The position numbers and the translations under genes were made by a program. Shown here one piece after another: positions 1 through 12,581 of a DNA stretch of 64,000 bases. How positions within the stretch are numbered: position 1 is the first letter of the stretch; each line of letters opens with the position of its first letter. The stretch spans positions 160,849,142-160,913,141 of the forward strand of contig NC_071354.1 in NCBI RefSeq assembly GCF_943734655.1. The letters run 5' to 3'. The DNA comes from Sabethes cyaneus (taxonomy: Eukaryota; Arthropoda; Insecta; Diptera; Culicidae). The notes under the pieces are model-generated. The model ran no database searches. It saw only the letters and a list, made by a program, of their open reading frames with translations, and was not told the DNA's origin.

Positions 1-1026
1 AGTGGCCTAATGCTGTCTGGTCTGCTCTGCTTGGTGGATGGTTGAAGGAACCGTTTGAAGTAGGAGGCAGAATAAAAAATCGAACAAATGCGGAACAACA
101 CCGGCGAGCGTCGAAATTAAAGGCCGCGATTTCGCTTCCAAGCAATTTTCGACATTTTTTGAGTATCTCTTAGTGGGGGTTTCTTTGTTCGTCCGTTCGA
201 GCGGATAAAATTTGTTTCGGTGCCACCACAAATCAAACAAACAAGCCGAGAAAAATAGTGCTCGGAATTATGTATGTTTGATTTTTGTTGCCTGGCGCAG
301 GATGATTAGTGGCTGAAAGGTTTCGACGGGGTCATCTTTTTGTTGTCGGCTAAAGACTGTAGAGTTTTTCGAGGACTGTCGAAATTAGCTTCGGAATCGA
401 GCTAACAATGACTATTCGATACGCCGTGTTGTTTGGACGGTAAATTATGTTAACAAATATTAAATGATAGAAATATTACCGTAGTCTTAATAATGTTTAT
501 TTAAAGAAGCTATCAAATGTGGATTTTTAAAAGTTTAGAAGTGTTTTTATTAGTAAATGGCTGAGTGATTAAAACTGAGGAATTCGTGAACGTAAGTTTA
601 CCAAATATTACATATTATAACTTAATTTAGTTTTGCTTAGGTAGACTACCCGTAATTGCACTCCGTGATTGATCGAACGAGAAATGATCATATATTATAT
701 ATCACTAAGGCGAAACTATGCATACCCCCTAGCAGGTTTGTCCTGCACTCAGTGAACTTATTTTGCTTTTTAACTGTATCACCTCAGCCAAGAAAAATTC
801 AAAAATATTATATAAGGGGCGTTTATAGAGTACATTATTATCCATAAGATTGCTGAACTAAATATTGCTCTATCTTTAGTATTTACGGCGCACTCCTAGT
901 TCACACTGGCTGGTCAACCGTTGGTTGGTTCGACCCAAGAATTTTTTTTATAATTTTAGTTACAAGATTTCGGTACATTAATAACTTGTAACTAACTAAC
1001 TACACTAATACTAATAACTAACTACA
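1..1026. other. AT-rich DNA, no gene seen
   Basis: I see no gene here. The short open frames are not conserved-looking and have no splice or codon signal that I recognise. The stretch from about 950 to 1026 is simple CTAA-type low-complexity sequence that runs up to the MITE. Confidence 0.6.
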
Positions 1027-1030
1027 TTAA

Positions 1031-1142
1031 GGCGAAACGGTACTGAATCCAAACATGGCCGAAAAAATAGCGTCCATATGAGGAAATATCCTATCATGGG
1101 CGCAATATTTGCGGCCATGTTTGGATTCAGTCCCGTTTCACC
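1031..1142. mobile_element. Palindromic MITE flanked by TTAA
   Basis: The 31-bp arms at 1031-1061 and 1112-1142 are inverted copies that match at 29 of 31 positions. The left arm begins GGCGAAACGG. The 50-bp middle is also imperfectly self-complementary, so the whole unit can fold into one hairpin. TTAA lies directly outside both ends (1027-1030 and 1143-1146). TTAA duplication is typical of piggyBac-type transposition, but the ends do not show the usual CCC start, so the superfamily is an inference. It has no coding capacity. Confidence 0.75.
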
Positions 1143-1195
1143 TTAATACTAATATATACTATCTAATCTAATCTAATATTCTACGCTAATATTAA

Positions 1196-2460
1196 TTAGA
1201 TACTATCATATAGTTTCGCTTCTTTGAGGAATAAAATCAATTTGGTTTCCGCAGTGGAATCTTCGCTGAGTGCATCACGTAAACTCGATGAAACTGCAAA
1301 ATTCTGCCTAGGTCCATAGAATTCCGGGCATACTTGACAGATTTCACACTTTTTCCGGAAGTCATCTCGGCTGGTCATGTCGTGAGTTACTCGAGTGTGC
1401 CCCGTCTGTATTCTTGATAGGACCACCCGCTCTTGAATTACTTGACAGATTTCACACTTTTTCCGGAAGTCATCTCGGCTGGTCATGTCGTGAGTTACTC
1501 GAGTGTGCCCCGTCTGTATTCTTGGTAGGACCACTCTCTCCAGTTTTGTCGATCTCGCCAAGGATTTGTTGTATTTTTGATTTTTCGTAACCGGCTTGAG
1601 TTTCTATCCCACACTACAGCCCATTTTGTCTGTACAGCGTCATCAACTGCCTTTTTAGCATCTTTGCTAGGGATTTCACGGGTGTAGAGTTGGCTTCATC
1701 TTCCAAGGGATGCTAGTCGATCCGCCGCTTCATTGCCTTGTAAGCCAAAGTGTCCGGGCACCCAGACATATACGCAGTCTGCCTACTAGCCTTTTTCAAT
1801 GTGCCTTGAATCCACGGGTGTTTTGGACTGGATAATTCCTTGAGAAAGATAGCGGTTGCCTCAGCGGAAAAAATGGAGGTTGAGCCTGGGAGACGGTAGT
1901 AGAGAGATGTATTTTCTTCGTAGATTCCAAATCCTACTCTTCCATCTGCTTTCGGTCCATCCGTAAATCGCACAGTATAAGTAGAATATTTTTCATTAAT
2001 TAGTTCCGTAGCTGCTGCTTGGATAGTGACATGATTCAGATTTGCTCTGGGGATTCTCGTCAGACTTTTATCAATATTGGGAGGAGGTAGTTGCCAGTCC
2101 CTGTCTCCCATCCAGTGTATCCGGGACACAGGTGGGAGTCTGCGACCGGTGATTTTTTGAAAGGTGTGAGTAGGTGGATCCTATTTCTATTAGCTGGTGT
2201 CCTTCTACAAAATTTATGTTTTTTTTGGCTACAGCAGCATTGATCATTAATTCGAATGGTACTGTACCAAGTTCTGCATGTACAGCGTATGTGGGGGTCG
2301 ACGGGAGCAAATTAGAGACGACTCTTCGTGTTTGATAATAGGTTGGACCTGGTATAGAGATTAATCTGTCGATTTCACTGCATGTTACTTCAAGACCATA
2401 TGTCAACTTTGAGTCGAGAATGGCTTTTGCCACACGGAGTCGAATCGAACTTACCGTCCA
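1196..2460 (-). pseudogene. Non-LTR retrotransposon 3' part: RT end, RNase H, Cys motif
   Basis: Read on the minus strand, this holds the C-terminal part of a LINE polyprotein in several frames. From 2433 to about 2140 is the RT thumb region (LPSTPTYAVHAELGTVPFEL). From 2129 to about 1700 is RNase H: a TDGPKADGR block, FSAEATAI with the catalytic Glu, and a frame-shifted GHFGLQGNEAADRLA block with the last Asp. From 1561 to 1196 is the post-RNase H region with TGHTRVTH and a CEIC motif. RNase H after RT is known from the I, LOA, R1 and Outcast groups; I cannot choose among them. Frameshifts and a missing RT palm make it inactive. It contains the 108-bp duplication listed separately. Confidence 0.8.
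1331..1546 (-). repeat. Two-copy 108-bp tandem duplication, in frame
   Basis: The segment starting at 1331 is repeated from 1439 with only a few changes. The period of 108 bp is exactly 36 codons, so the LINE reading frame passes through both copies. Each copy encodes RIQTGHTRVTHDMTSRDD followed by FRKKCEICQV. Confidence 0.9.
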
Positions 2461-4356
2461 CTCGCCTGCTCGATATGGTTTTGATTAAGTTCAGTCGCGT
2501 TTTGCATTCTTCCTTGATCTGGTTAAAATGGGATTGTAAGTAATGACATATTTAGTTGAAAGACACCTATTTCAATATTATTTAGAAGATTACACTAATT
2601 TTAAGTATTATTGGCTCACCAAGTCTGGCTTTATCATGACAATTGACAATCGTAACTTACAGACCCCGTCGAGTTCCGCTGCCATATTACTTTTAGTGTG
2701 CAGTTATACTTGTAAGGATCCGATTAACCCTAAATTTGGTTGCAATTTTCTGCAACTAAGAAAGTAAAGACAAATCTTTCAGAAGATGTTCGAATTCATG
2801 TAAGCAAATTTGATTATACCGAATAATCTTTGCAGTGATTTCAATATATGATAGTAGGCATTGATTATTCTACTAGTCCAGGACAAGGTTAGTTAAGAGA
2901 GGTTTTCTGATGTTCAAATTTGTTTTTCACCCCCGCTGGGTTACCCTTGACGAAATTTTCAAAGCGGAAACTGTTGAATGTATACCTAAACAACGTCGAT
3001 GGTTGCTAACCAATCGTTCCGCGCACTTCTGTTCTACAAACTGTGAAAACTAGATCACCTATTTTAACTCACCTTGGTCCAGGATATCGTAGAAATAAAA
3101 GGGCCGAGCATTAACATAGTTTATTAAATTGATTTTGGAGAATACTCCAAAGAAAGTTTCGTAACGCAAAACAACCATTTAGGTAGTTTGTTTCGGGAAT
3201 ATCGAAACAGAATGCCACGCTCATAAGACACATCTGATGCAAAGGCTCATTTCAACAGGATTTACAGGAGATATAGCACTCCCACTTTTATTGTTAGTCT
3301 TGCATTTTAGATTGAAGATTTTTTTTACGATAAGGATAAGCAAGGTCTAAAACTAATATCTTATTATAAAAATACTCAAAAGTATTCAAAATGTGACACA
3401 GCATCAAGTCATGGAACTGTAATTATCGTTCGCTGTATGGTACATTACATTAATGTATGCTCTAGTTTAAATTCGCAGCTATTATCAATATATTTAATAC
3501 AATAAATAACATGAAAAAATAATTTCACACTTTTCGGTGGAAGAAAATAGAAGTCTAATATTAATTAATCAAGGGCATAGTAGAGGCTGAAAACAAAGCA
3601 CTAAGAAGAAAGTTTTTCTAGTTCACTTTTTAGTTGTTTTATTATTCAGACCGATACGTATTTCGCCTATGACTTGCCGGCTTCATCAGTGTCTGTTTTG
3701 AATTTGACCTTTTTTGTATTTCTTTATTTGAAAACTTATTTAATAATAAATAGCTGGTCTATAATACCATTCGGATGCAACTAGAATGCACAATTGTTGA
3801 ATCAAATGAACTAAGAAAACCAAATGAGTCGCAGACATGTGAAAAAACCTTTCAATAAAAGAATACAAAAAAAAAACAATTATTGGATAACAATCCATTT
3901 AAATGGAAATTAAATGTTATCCAACCTATCAATACCTTATAATGAAACTGAGAGTTATCAAATCGACTCAACCATTACCGAAAAACTTTACCAATAAATA
4001 ATATTTTATTATGGCAATAACATGTATTGAAGAGTTAACGTAAAATTTGAGAGTTAAGTACTAGTTGAATGATATCACATATATCTCCTGAATATATCAA
4101 CCAACTTTGCAGAAGTTACCTACTTTCTAAAAGGTCGTTTTGGCATTTCTGCCAGATTTTTCGACTTTCGGACCACTGTGCACCATGCGCCGGTGCTGTG
4201 TGCATACGTATTCTGCTACCTACACACTGGAGTTAACGCACAGCCTCGTAGTGTCTTTATGAACCGCTCACTCACGAGGCCAGCAACTCGTAAGCAACCA
4301 ACAGCCCGTAAGGCCAACTAGGTTGTATGCATACAGAATTTGCATTGTTTTTACCT
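2461..4356. other. AT-rich DNA, no gene seen
   Basis: I see no coding region. Around 3640-3700 there is a segment (CCGATACGTATTTCGCC, then CTTCATCAGTGTCTG) that resembles a dispersed dipteran repeat end. This is from memory and weak. The 4140-4330 part is somewhat more GC-rich and unique. Confidence 0.5.
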
Positions 4357-5200
<844 letters not shown>

Positions 5201-6176
5201 AACCAAGATAATTTATCTACTTTCAATTGTTTTAGTATTAAACGAGAGGTCTTAACACTGCAAATGTATTTACCAAATTTCATAAGGATTGGTTCTACTG
5301 GTCAAAAGATATTTAAAAATGATTGATGAAATTTATTCAAGAAAACCTTAATGACCAAACCTTTAATTGGACTAAACTTTTAAAACAGAATAATATAGTA
5401 AAAATGTGTAATTTTTCAACGGATGTTTCTTTTCAGCAGTTAATTAATAAAATATAGCACATTTTCTTACACTTTTAGGGTGACCGTGAATCCACCTAAT
5501 AGGGTGACACAAATTTTTGTTTTTTACATGCGTTCAAAAAAATAGCGTCTTCACAAAAATTCTAGAACACTAAAATAAGCAACTTTGCTGCATATAGTAA
5601 CTATCTATCTTTTACTGGTTGCGAAATTTAATGATTTGTTTGAAGAAACCACTTTAAAATCAAGCAAAGCAAAGCCATGGGTGTAAACGTCCTTCAGAAC
5701 TTGACCCTTCTTTAGCGACAGACTTCGCAGCCGGTTATTAGAGTACAGGAAAATTACGGGGCTAGGGCAAAGATCCTATTAACTCTGTAGCGACACCGAT
5801 CAGTCGAGGTTCGAACATACAATGACTGGTTTGTTAGGCTAGCATTGTACCCCGAAGCTAACAGCCACTTTAAAATCAGTTCTGCTAAAAAATTCTGTAC
5901 ACGATGTTTTCATTGCTTTCCTATATTCCATAAAGTAATTTAGTAGGTTAAAATACACTCTGAAAATTGTTTATCGCTAGGATGCATATGGATGATAACT
6001 AGCACAGCGTTAACAAACAGTTGAATTAAATTCCGAAGACGTGTCGATTTCTTTATGATCATTTCCAGCTCAAAACGCTAAAAAAGCCAGTTTTTACTCG
6101 ACTATTTTCGATTGGAATTGGAATTTTAATGTGAAAATAGTTTCTTTCTAAACCTAATATTTGACGAGCAGCATTC
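5201..6176. other. Repeat-derived AT-rich DNA, no gene
   Basis: Apart from the SINE at 5663-5864 I see no gene or further structured element. It probably belongs to the same dispersed repeat unit that starts near 4357. Confidence 0.5.
5663..5864 (-). mobile_element. tRNA-derived SINE, family 1, complete
   Basis: It is flanked by a perfect 14-bp direct repeat, CCACTTTAAAATCA, at 5649-5662 and 5865-5878. This is the target-site duplication. Read on the minus strand, the tRNA-like head includes a box-B-like stretch (the complement of GAGGTTCGAAC). The body has the motif complementary to CGCAGCCGGTTATTAGAGTACAGG, and the 3' end is a short GCTTTGCTTTGCTT repeat. Other copies of the family are at 7181, 35618, 37064 and 54839. 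Confidence 0.88.
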
Positions 6177-6403
6177 CAAAAGGTCCAATGTGCAAATGAG
6201 AGATTCTCTTTGCGAATCGTCTCTTACGGTTATTACGGTGGCATAAATGCACTTGAATGCGTCTATTTTACATGAAACGGTTACTGGTGTTATTGGAAAG
6301 CTTATCCTTTAGAATAATTGGGTTGAAATGTATTTATGCCGCCGTAATAAGCATAAGAGAAGAAACGCAAAGAGAATCTCTCATTTGCACATTGGACCTT
6401 TTG
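6177..6403. mobile_element. MITE with about 75-bp inverted arms
   Basis: The left arm starts CAAAAGGTCCAATGTGCAAA and is matched by the reverse complement of the right arm ending at 6403. The match runs through the GAGAGATTCTCTTTGCG block to the GGCATAAATRCA block with few mismatches. No transposase is present. I could not define a target-site duplication, so the superfamily is open. Confidence 0.75.
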
Positions 6404-6842
6404 ACATGTTGGTCGAGATTTCCAGGTTTATCTGTAAGTAAAAAATAAAAAGGTTTGACAAAACGGGTCTTTTTTTTAAAAAGGAGGTACTATCACTAAT
6501 CGTACCACTAATGGAGGTATCAATCGGCACCAAATTTAAGATTTTTGCTTTCTGACCTAAAATGAACAATCTGACAAAATTTGGTTCAAATCCGTGAAAG
6601 TCGATTACACGGTTATCGGATACTTTGCATGTGTTGACTCCAATAGATAATTTTGAGATTTCACATCTGAATAACTTGAGAACGGCTGGGCCTAAGAAAC
6701 AGTTTATATAAGAATTTAGTTCAAAGTGATGCGTATATAATTTGACTCTGTCAGTTTTATGAAAATTACAAATACAAATACAAATCAAAAATAATATTTT
6801 AATTGAAAATGCCTATGTCAAATGACATATAAGATAGTATAA

Positions 6843-6890
6843 CAAAGGTTCCTTTCACCACTAGGTGGATTAAATCGGGTTTTTTCTTTT
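6843..6890 (+). repeat. Shared repeat terminus (CCACTAGGTGG motif)
   Basis: TAACAAAGG is followed by CACCACTAGGTGGATTAA and then TCGGGTTTTTT. A near-identical block occurs at about 44470-44502. The TAACAAAGG also matches the start of the repeat at 4357. This suggests that 4357-6890 is one repeat unit with a recurring end. Confidence 0.55.
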
Positions 6891-6904
6891 CTTCTTAATC
6901 TTAC

Positions 6905-7700
6905 GCCCTCCCTTACACACGCGTTTGTGAGTTCGAGCCCTGGCGATTAAGCAGTACCAGCTGCTCGGGTTGCAATGACGAACGAGAGCGACAATCATGG
7001 CTGACAGCTAAATACACACTCGCAAAAACTCGTTGCAGTGCATGAGGAAATAAGGGCGAGAGTTCGCAAACTGCTTCCATGTTTGCTCTACGTATTGCAT
7101 CTTCCAAAGCAATATTGAATAGCAGGTTAGAGAGGATATTCCCTTGCTTCAGTCCATGCAACATTTCGAAAGCGGCTGAGATAAGCAAAGCAAAGTCTTG
7201 GCGCTACATTCTGGCGGAATTTGGCCTTCTGGCTTTTTTGCTCGATAGACATCGCAGTCAACTATTAGCGTACAGGATAATTGCGGGGCGGTACCTTTTG
7301 ACTCCAACAGTCTTTCCCAATTGAGATTCGAATATACGGTGACCGGTTTGTTAGACCAGTATCGTACCTCGAGGCCAGCTGGAAACTGGGCTGAGGTCTT
7401 ACCCGCTATTCTGATGCCTGATTTTGATCCATCCGACGTCGCACGAATCGGCTTAACTAGTTTCGTCGGAAAACCAAATTCCAGCATTATCTGGCACAGC
7501 TCATTTCGTTTGACTAACTCGTACGCCGCCTTGAAGTCTACAAACAGTTGATGAGTCTGCAAATTGTACTCCTGGAACTTGTCTTATAATTGACCTAGGG
7601 TTAGCATCTGATCCGTCGTCGAGTAATCCTGACGAAAACCACTTTGATACACGCCGTCGAAGGACGTCGCTAACGGTCTCGGTCTACAAAATAAGAGAAG
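6905..7700 (-). pseudogene. RTE-like reverse transcriptase fragment, split by a SINE
   Basis: On the minus strand the RT palm can be read. QTHQLFVDFKAAYELVKRNE (from about 7562) carries the first catalytic Asp block, and IMLEFGFPTKLVK follows up to SAQFP. After the SINE at 7181-7388 the frame resumes with MLHGLKQGNILSNLLFNIAL. The DD-containing block is lost. The wording of these motifs is that of RTE-type LINEs in mosquitoes, from memory. The piece before FVDFKAAY (to about 7700) is frame-shifted. It is inactive: truncated, interrupted and frame-shifted. Confidence 0.8.
7181..7388 (-). mobile_element. tRNA-derived SINE, family 1, inside RTE relic
   Basis: Same family as 5663-5864, with the GCAAAGCAAAG tail at 7185 and a tRNA-like head near 7330-7388 (TATTCGAATC on the minus strand). 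GGCTGAG flanks both ends (7174-7180 and 7389-7395), a short target duplication. Removing it rejoins the RT frame between SAQFP and MLHGLKQG, so the SINE is younger than the RTE copy. Confidence 0.85.
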
Positions 7701-8192
7701 AATGTGCACTATGTAGGCAAAATTGAGCAATCTTTTTACATTCAAGTCGATGTCCTGTTTTAAAAATAGAATCAGATTATCTGGTTATAATTAGCACCCA
7801 TTCCTGTGTTTGATTACATTTTTGTCAAAAAAAACATCTTTTTGATGCTCTGTGTATGAACTGCTGAAATGTGATATATGTAATGGAAATTTCAAGTGAA
7901 GTTTGGAGTGTAAGTAAATAAGTATTTATCAAATTTTCAACCTAAAATTATTGTAGTTTAGCATGCTAATAATAACGAGCTTTAAATATAGTATTTAGGC
8001 GAAAGCGGTCAAGAATGTTTCTCGATTACTTCCGAAATTTTTAGTCTCGTATGGTTCAGCGCAAGATTACTCTACTTCAGATATTTATTTGCATGCCGAG
8101 TATTTATTTCAGCGAATATTGCTTCATGAATCATCGATCGAAAAACAAATGATTTAAACAGCGAAAATGAGTCGAACCAAACAATTGAATTG
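7701..8192. other. AT-rich DNA, no gene seen
   Basis: I recognise no coding, RNA or structured repeat signal in this stretch. Confidence 0.5.
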
Positions 8193-8715
8193 GGGTAAAT
8201 TAACCATTAGTGGACCAGTTAGTACTTGAGTAGTTTTCTTCCACGAATTATTTTAAACTGGTAACGCTAAACACGCAACCGATGGCACTTACAATGCGAG
8301 TAACTTTCGATCAAGTCTAAAGAAATTTCAATTTATGTTGCAAATCTCTATATTTTAAACATTTTTTAAAACAGATTGGACTGTCCGTTTTCCTTTAATG
8401 GACCTTGTGGTTTACAACAGGATAGGGACCGGGCCCATTATAGGAATTCTAGTGTATTTTGCATGAAGAGGGTCCACTAATGGCGACATTTCGCATTGTT
8501 AACCATAAAATGGACCCTAACTTGTTAAAAATGTCGATTTTAAGGCATTAATCATTAAATTCAGCTAAAATTTTATAAACTGAACTGTGTAGTATGTTTA
8601 GTACTTTCTGCTTCATGCCATATATCCTCGGAAATAAGAAGCACAAGCTAATAAACGCCGAAACTGTACCCATGGTCCATTATAGGTAAATGGCCCACTA
8701 TAGGTTAACTTACCC
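8193..8715. mobile_element. Non-autonomous inverted-repeat element
   Basis: The left end GGGTAAATTAACCATTAGTG is matched, in reverse complement, by the right end ending at 8715 (GGGTAAGTTAACCTATAGTG), about 21 of 25 positions. The interior repeats the same theme of GGACC and CCATTATAGG words but has no frame. The target duplication is unclear and is not TA. Confidence 0.6.
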
Positions 8716-10439
8716 GACCTATGGTTTGCTGTTTATTCGACACTCTCACACAGTCAAACATTTTAACAAAAACCCTTACAGCTCAAGTTTGCATGTTGGA
8801 GTCGCATCGCAGTCTGACCGGTAATCATGAATTAATACCCAATAATATTACCATTATTGTAAAGGGTCGATAATTTGTCAGAAAGCACTGCTTGGAAATG
8901 AACTCTAGTGCAACTATAAGTGATGGCTGACAATGGAAACAAAAAACCCTCCAACGACCTCATTTTAATTTGAAATATTTTACCAGTACCTCCAATTGTT
9001 GTCCGAAGGGCGCAAAAGGATTCAGAATACCTACCAACAAAACAGCGGAAGTTAAGTGGCAGATTGAACAAAAAATCTAAGCCACATGCCTCTTGTGCCT
9101 TTTGTCAAACCTCAAGAAGCATATTGCTTTTTGTTCCAGTCAGCTTGGCGAAAAACAAAACTTGAATAAAGGCCAAGACCTGGCTCGTGTCTAAATAGTC
9201 TTGTTATAATTCAGCTTTTGTTATTATTTTATGGTACTTACTTTCTGGCGCAGCCCTCAGAAGGAAACCGGAAAGTAGTTGGCATATGATTCGCTGTTCC
9301 ACCATCATCAGCCTCCTATTATTAAAATGTTTTGATTGTGCTTACAAGAGCAGAGACGGAATCCCGCTTGCAGTCGTTCGCATACTGTTTGCGAGTTAAA
9401 CATAAGCACATGAAATAAAATATGAATAACTCAATAAATACAGGCGTGCATATGAATGCAAACAATTTGGGATAATAACACGACAAGGAACGCAAACAGT
9501 GCCGACAGAGCGTAGGGGAATAATTTAGGAAGTTCAGTTTGTGTGATTTGGCTTTGAGTTTGTGCAGCTTGCACTTCTTGTTGCGGTTCGAAGGTAGGTA
9601 AATCTGTCTGGTTTGTGATTAAGTCGTCCGGGTATTTTTTATACCCATCATAACTTTTTCCCAAAAAAAAGCGCGGATTGAACCACCTAGCGTAACAAAG
9701 CGGTATTGGCATCAATTAGTGTGCATTAATAGTAATTGTTCGGCAAATGTTCCGAATCGTTGCACTGACTGACTCTAAAAGAGATATTTTAACTAAAGTT
9801 TATATCTCATCCACATTTCAATGCTTGTTGTATAATACTTCGAACTTGGGAAAATCCAATTTTTTTCTACGGACATGCAATTCGAGAACAGTAACATATT
9901 TTTCACCAAACGCTTCGTTTGTTGGCCGCATTTTGATTAATTTTTGCAACTTTGTAGTTGGCTTATTCTTTAGTCGACAACAATAACCGTCGCTAATTGG
10001 TACATTATTTCACTTTTTCGGTACAGAAAACATAAAACATTCGTACGAAACGGTCGGTGTTTCAGTTAAATAGCCACCGATCACTCTTTAAGGCTTACCG
10101 CGGGACCTCCCGCTGATGGGAACGGCGGCTCCTGAAACAGGCTGCTTCTGGTTGCGGCCAACTAGTAGTATAGAGCCGCTACGATGGAGATGATGATGTG
10201 ATGATGAGATGCCGAATTTCCCGCTGACAATACGATCGATGAATCACGAAATAAAACCTTGCACTCAATAGCTCAATGTTTTGGAACAGCAGGTGCTCCG
10301 ATTCACTTATCAGTGGGCTTTGGATGGGCAGGGAAAAAATAAGATTATTCATAAAAAATTTTATTTTAAAAATTAACACATTTAATAATGATTATTTGTA
10401 TTTTTATCAATTAGTGGCAATTTGTTCATAAATATAAAT
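8716..10439. other. No gene seen
   Basis: Largely AT-rich unique DNA. A minus-strand frame at 9431-9715 ends in a hydrophobic run (LFPYALSALFAFLVVLLSQI). It has no partner exon or family that I recognise, so I do not call it a gene. Confidence 0.5.
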
Positions 10440-10960
10440 ATTTCTCCAATACAGTACTTTTCCGGTAGGGTCATTTCCTGGGAAAATACTCCAAAGCTAA
10501 CTGATCCGGTAGCTTCCTATCGCAGCTGCGCTTCGCAGTACCTACCGCCGGGGAGCCCTTTTGTCTATGACTAATCAACCAATAATGTTTCGGTAGTCTC
10601 CTTTCATCGCGTAGGGCCGCGCACCCGTTCAATGGATGGTTAGTTCCCGCGGTCGCGTTTTCATTCCATCACTGCGCGAAGATAGCAGAGAAAACACCGC
10701 CGGTCTCTTCTTCTCTCACAGAACGTGTGAGGGCGCGCCGCGTAGCACAAGTGAGTGAGTAACATGGTCTTTTCCACCGCCACGCCGCGGCGAGAAAGAA
10801 AATATCGAACGTTCTAATCGGACACAACAGATCAGTGAATGGCGCGAAAATTAATAGGCGAAGCGATCGGTTTTGGGTGGTCTTCGTGTTGGCCCCTTCG
10901 CATGGGAATTGACTGGTGATCATGGAAGCAAAATCGTGGCAGTGAAGAAGTGAGCAGCAA
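10440..10960. other. GC-richer unique patch, possible regulatory DNA
   Basis: This stands out from AT-rich flanks by GC content and by an absence of repeat signatures. It contains CG-rich words (GAGGGCGCGCCGCGTAGC, CCACGCCGCGGCGAG). It has no convincing frame. It could be host unique DNA such as an enhancer or CpG-rich element; I cannot show this from sequence alone. Confidence 0.3.
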
Positions 10961-11109
10961 TGTAAAAGAATTAGAGGCTAAGCCCACCTCTCGGCATCTG
11001 ATTATCATCCGTCATGAACTTGTTTCAGTAATGAGATTTTGGGTGTTTCTTAGAGGAGATCTAACCAAGGGAATTATTTTTTTATGATTTGTTACCGATC
11101 GACGCAATA

Positions 11110-12579
11110 CAGTGGTTTACCGATTTTATCTACCCATCCGAAAATTTTTGGTTGATATATTTGGAAAGTAGACAAATTTGGGGAAAAATAAATTGCTCCA
11201 AAATAATTTAAATGAACAAAAAATATTGCTAATATTGATCATTTTTTTCAATTATGTATTATTTTAGCGTAATTTGATGCGTAAGGCTCATTTTATTCAT
11301 ATCAACCATTAGCCATAACGCATGTCAACTCAGCAATATTATGAAAAAAGACATATCGAAATTCAAAATTGCTCCGATTTTACTCAAATTTTGTGTACTT
11401 ATTCCTATGTTGTAAATTTTAGATCCGTATTATTATTTGGTACTTAGGGTTCTCTTTTCTAAGTCAGTGTGGTCCCAAAAGTTACCATTTGTCCACCTTT
11501 TTTTTCTTTGAAAATTCATAACTTTTGATCCATTGAACCGATTTCAATGATGTTAATACTAAATGGAAAGTATTTTAATAAGCTTTCAAGAAAAAAATAT
11601 TGGATTAAAGCCCAAACTTTTTTTATTATCGCAAAAATATTGAAAACATTCACTTTTTATGTTTCCATGGTGTGCAGCCCAAAGAAATTCTAAGTTTTCA
11701 AAAAGTATCAAGAATACAATGGAGACGCATGGTTTTTGTTTTTACTTGTAATAAAAGGGGTTTTTTGGAAAAGAAAAGCGTCTCTAAAGTAAAACGCCAT
11801 GCGAGTCCATTGCATTTTCGCATCTTCATTGCTTAAAAAGAGTATCTCAAAAACTAAAAATGTCAGATATCTATTTTTAATATCGTATGTAAACAACTAG
11901 CTTGCCATTGAAAGTATAATGAAAAAATGAAACCTTTTTTTTCATTTCCGGGTTTCCGAATGATTGCTATACCTTTATACTACATATTTATATAGTAGAA
12001 AGGCAAAAACGAATATTTTAAATGTTTTAAGTGATTTTAAGAGTCTCAAGGCTCCTACAAAAAATGTTTTTGCAATCATAAAAAACTTTGAACGTCAGTT
12101 TATTGTTTTTTTGAAAAGCTCAATAACATTCCTTTTATTTGGTAATAAAATTATTCAAATCGGTTCAATAGTTCAAAAGATTAAAATTTTTAAGGAAAGA
12201 AAGGTGATAACCATAGTTTCTAGCGGAGAGGGGGTGTGCCCGTTAGCATTACGGTATAGAAAAATATCACAAAGGATCATTATGAAATGTTAAAAATATG
12301 CGTTACAAAATAAATGCAAGTTACTTTGCGTATTTGACTTCAGCATTATTATACCCATTCTGTGTATAATTACATACCACAGATGCCATACAGTAAACTA
12401 TAAAATACAGAGAAATATTCCCTGTTATGCATAAATTCATGATATCTTGCAAATTTTCATGCCGAAATGACAATTTAAAAAAAGGTAGATAAAACCGGGT
12501 CTAAATGGTAGACAAAATCGGGGGTACCTAAAATCGGGTGTAGATTAAACCAGGTGTAGATATAATCGGAATACCACTG
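11110..12579. mobile_element. TA-flanked DNA transposon, decayed (pogo/Tigger-like ends)
   Basis: The left end CAGTGGTTTACCGATTTTAT is matched by the inverted right end (CAGTGGTATTCCGATTATAT), 22 of 26 positions, with TA directly outside both (11108-11109 and 12580-12581). The right side holds several further copies of an ATCTACACC / CCGGTTTTATCTACC word, that is, subterminal repeats. The 1470-bp interior has no transposase that I can recognise. A TA target and a CAGTG start fit Tc1/mariner-pogo elements; the exact family is an inference. Confidence 0.7.
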
Positions 12580-12581
12580 TA

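Noticed and set aside
6381..6788. 135-codon minus-strand frame
   Set aside because: It overlaps a MITE arm and dispersed repeat DNA, and no protein motif is visible.
9431..9715. 94-codon minus frame with a C-terminal hydrophobic run
   Set aside because: No start context, partner exon or homolog is recognised; the length is within chance for the window.
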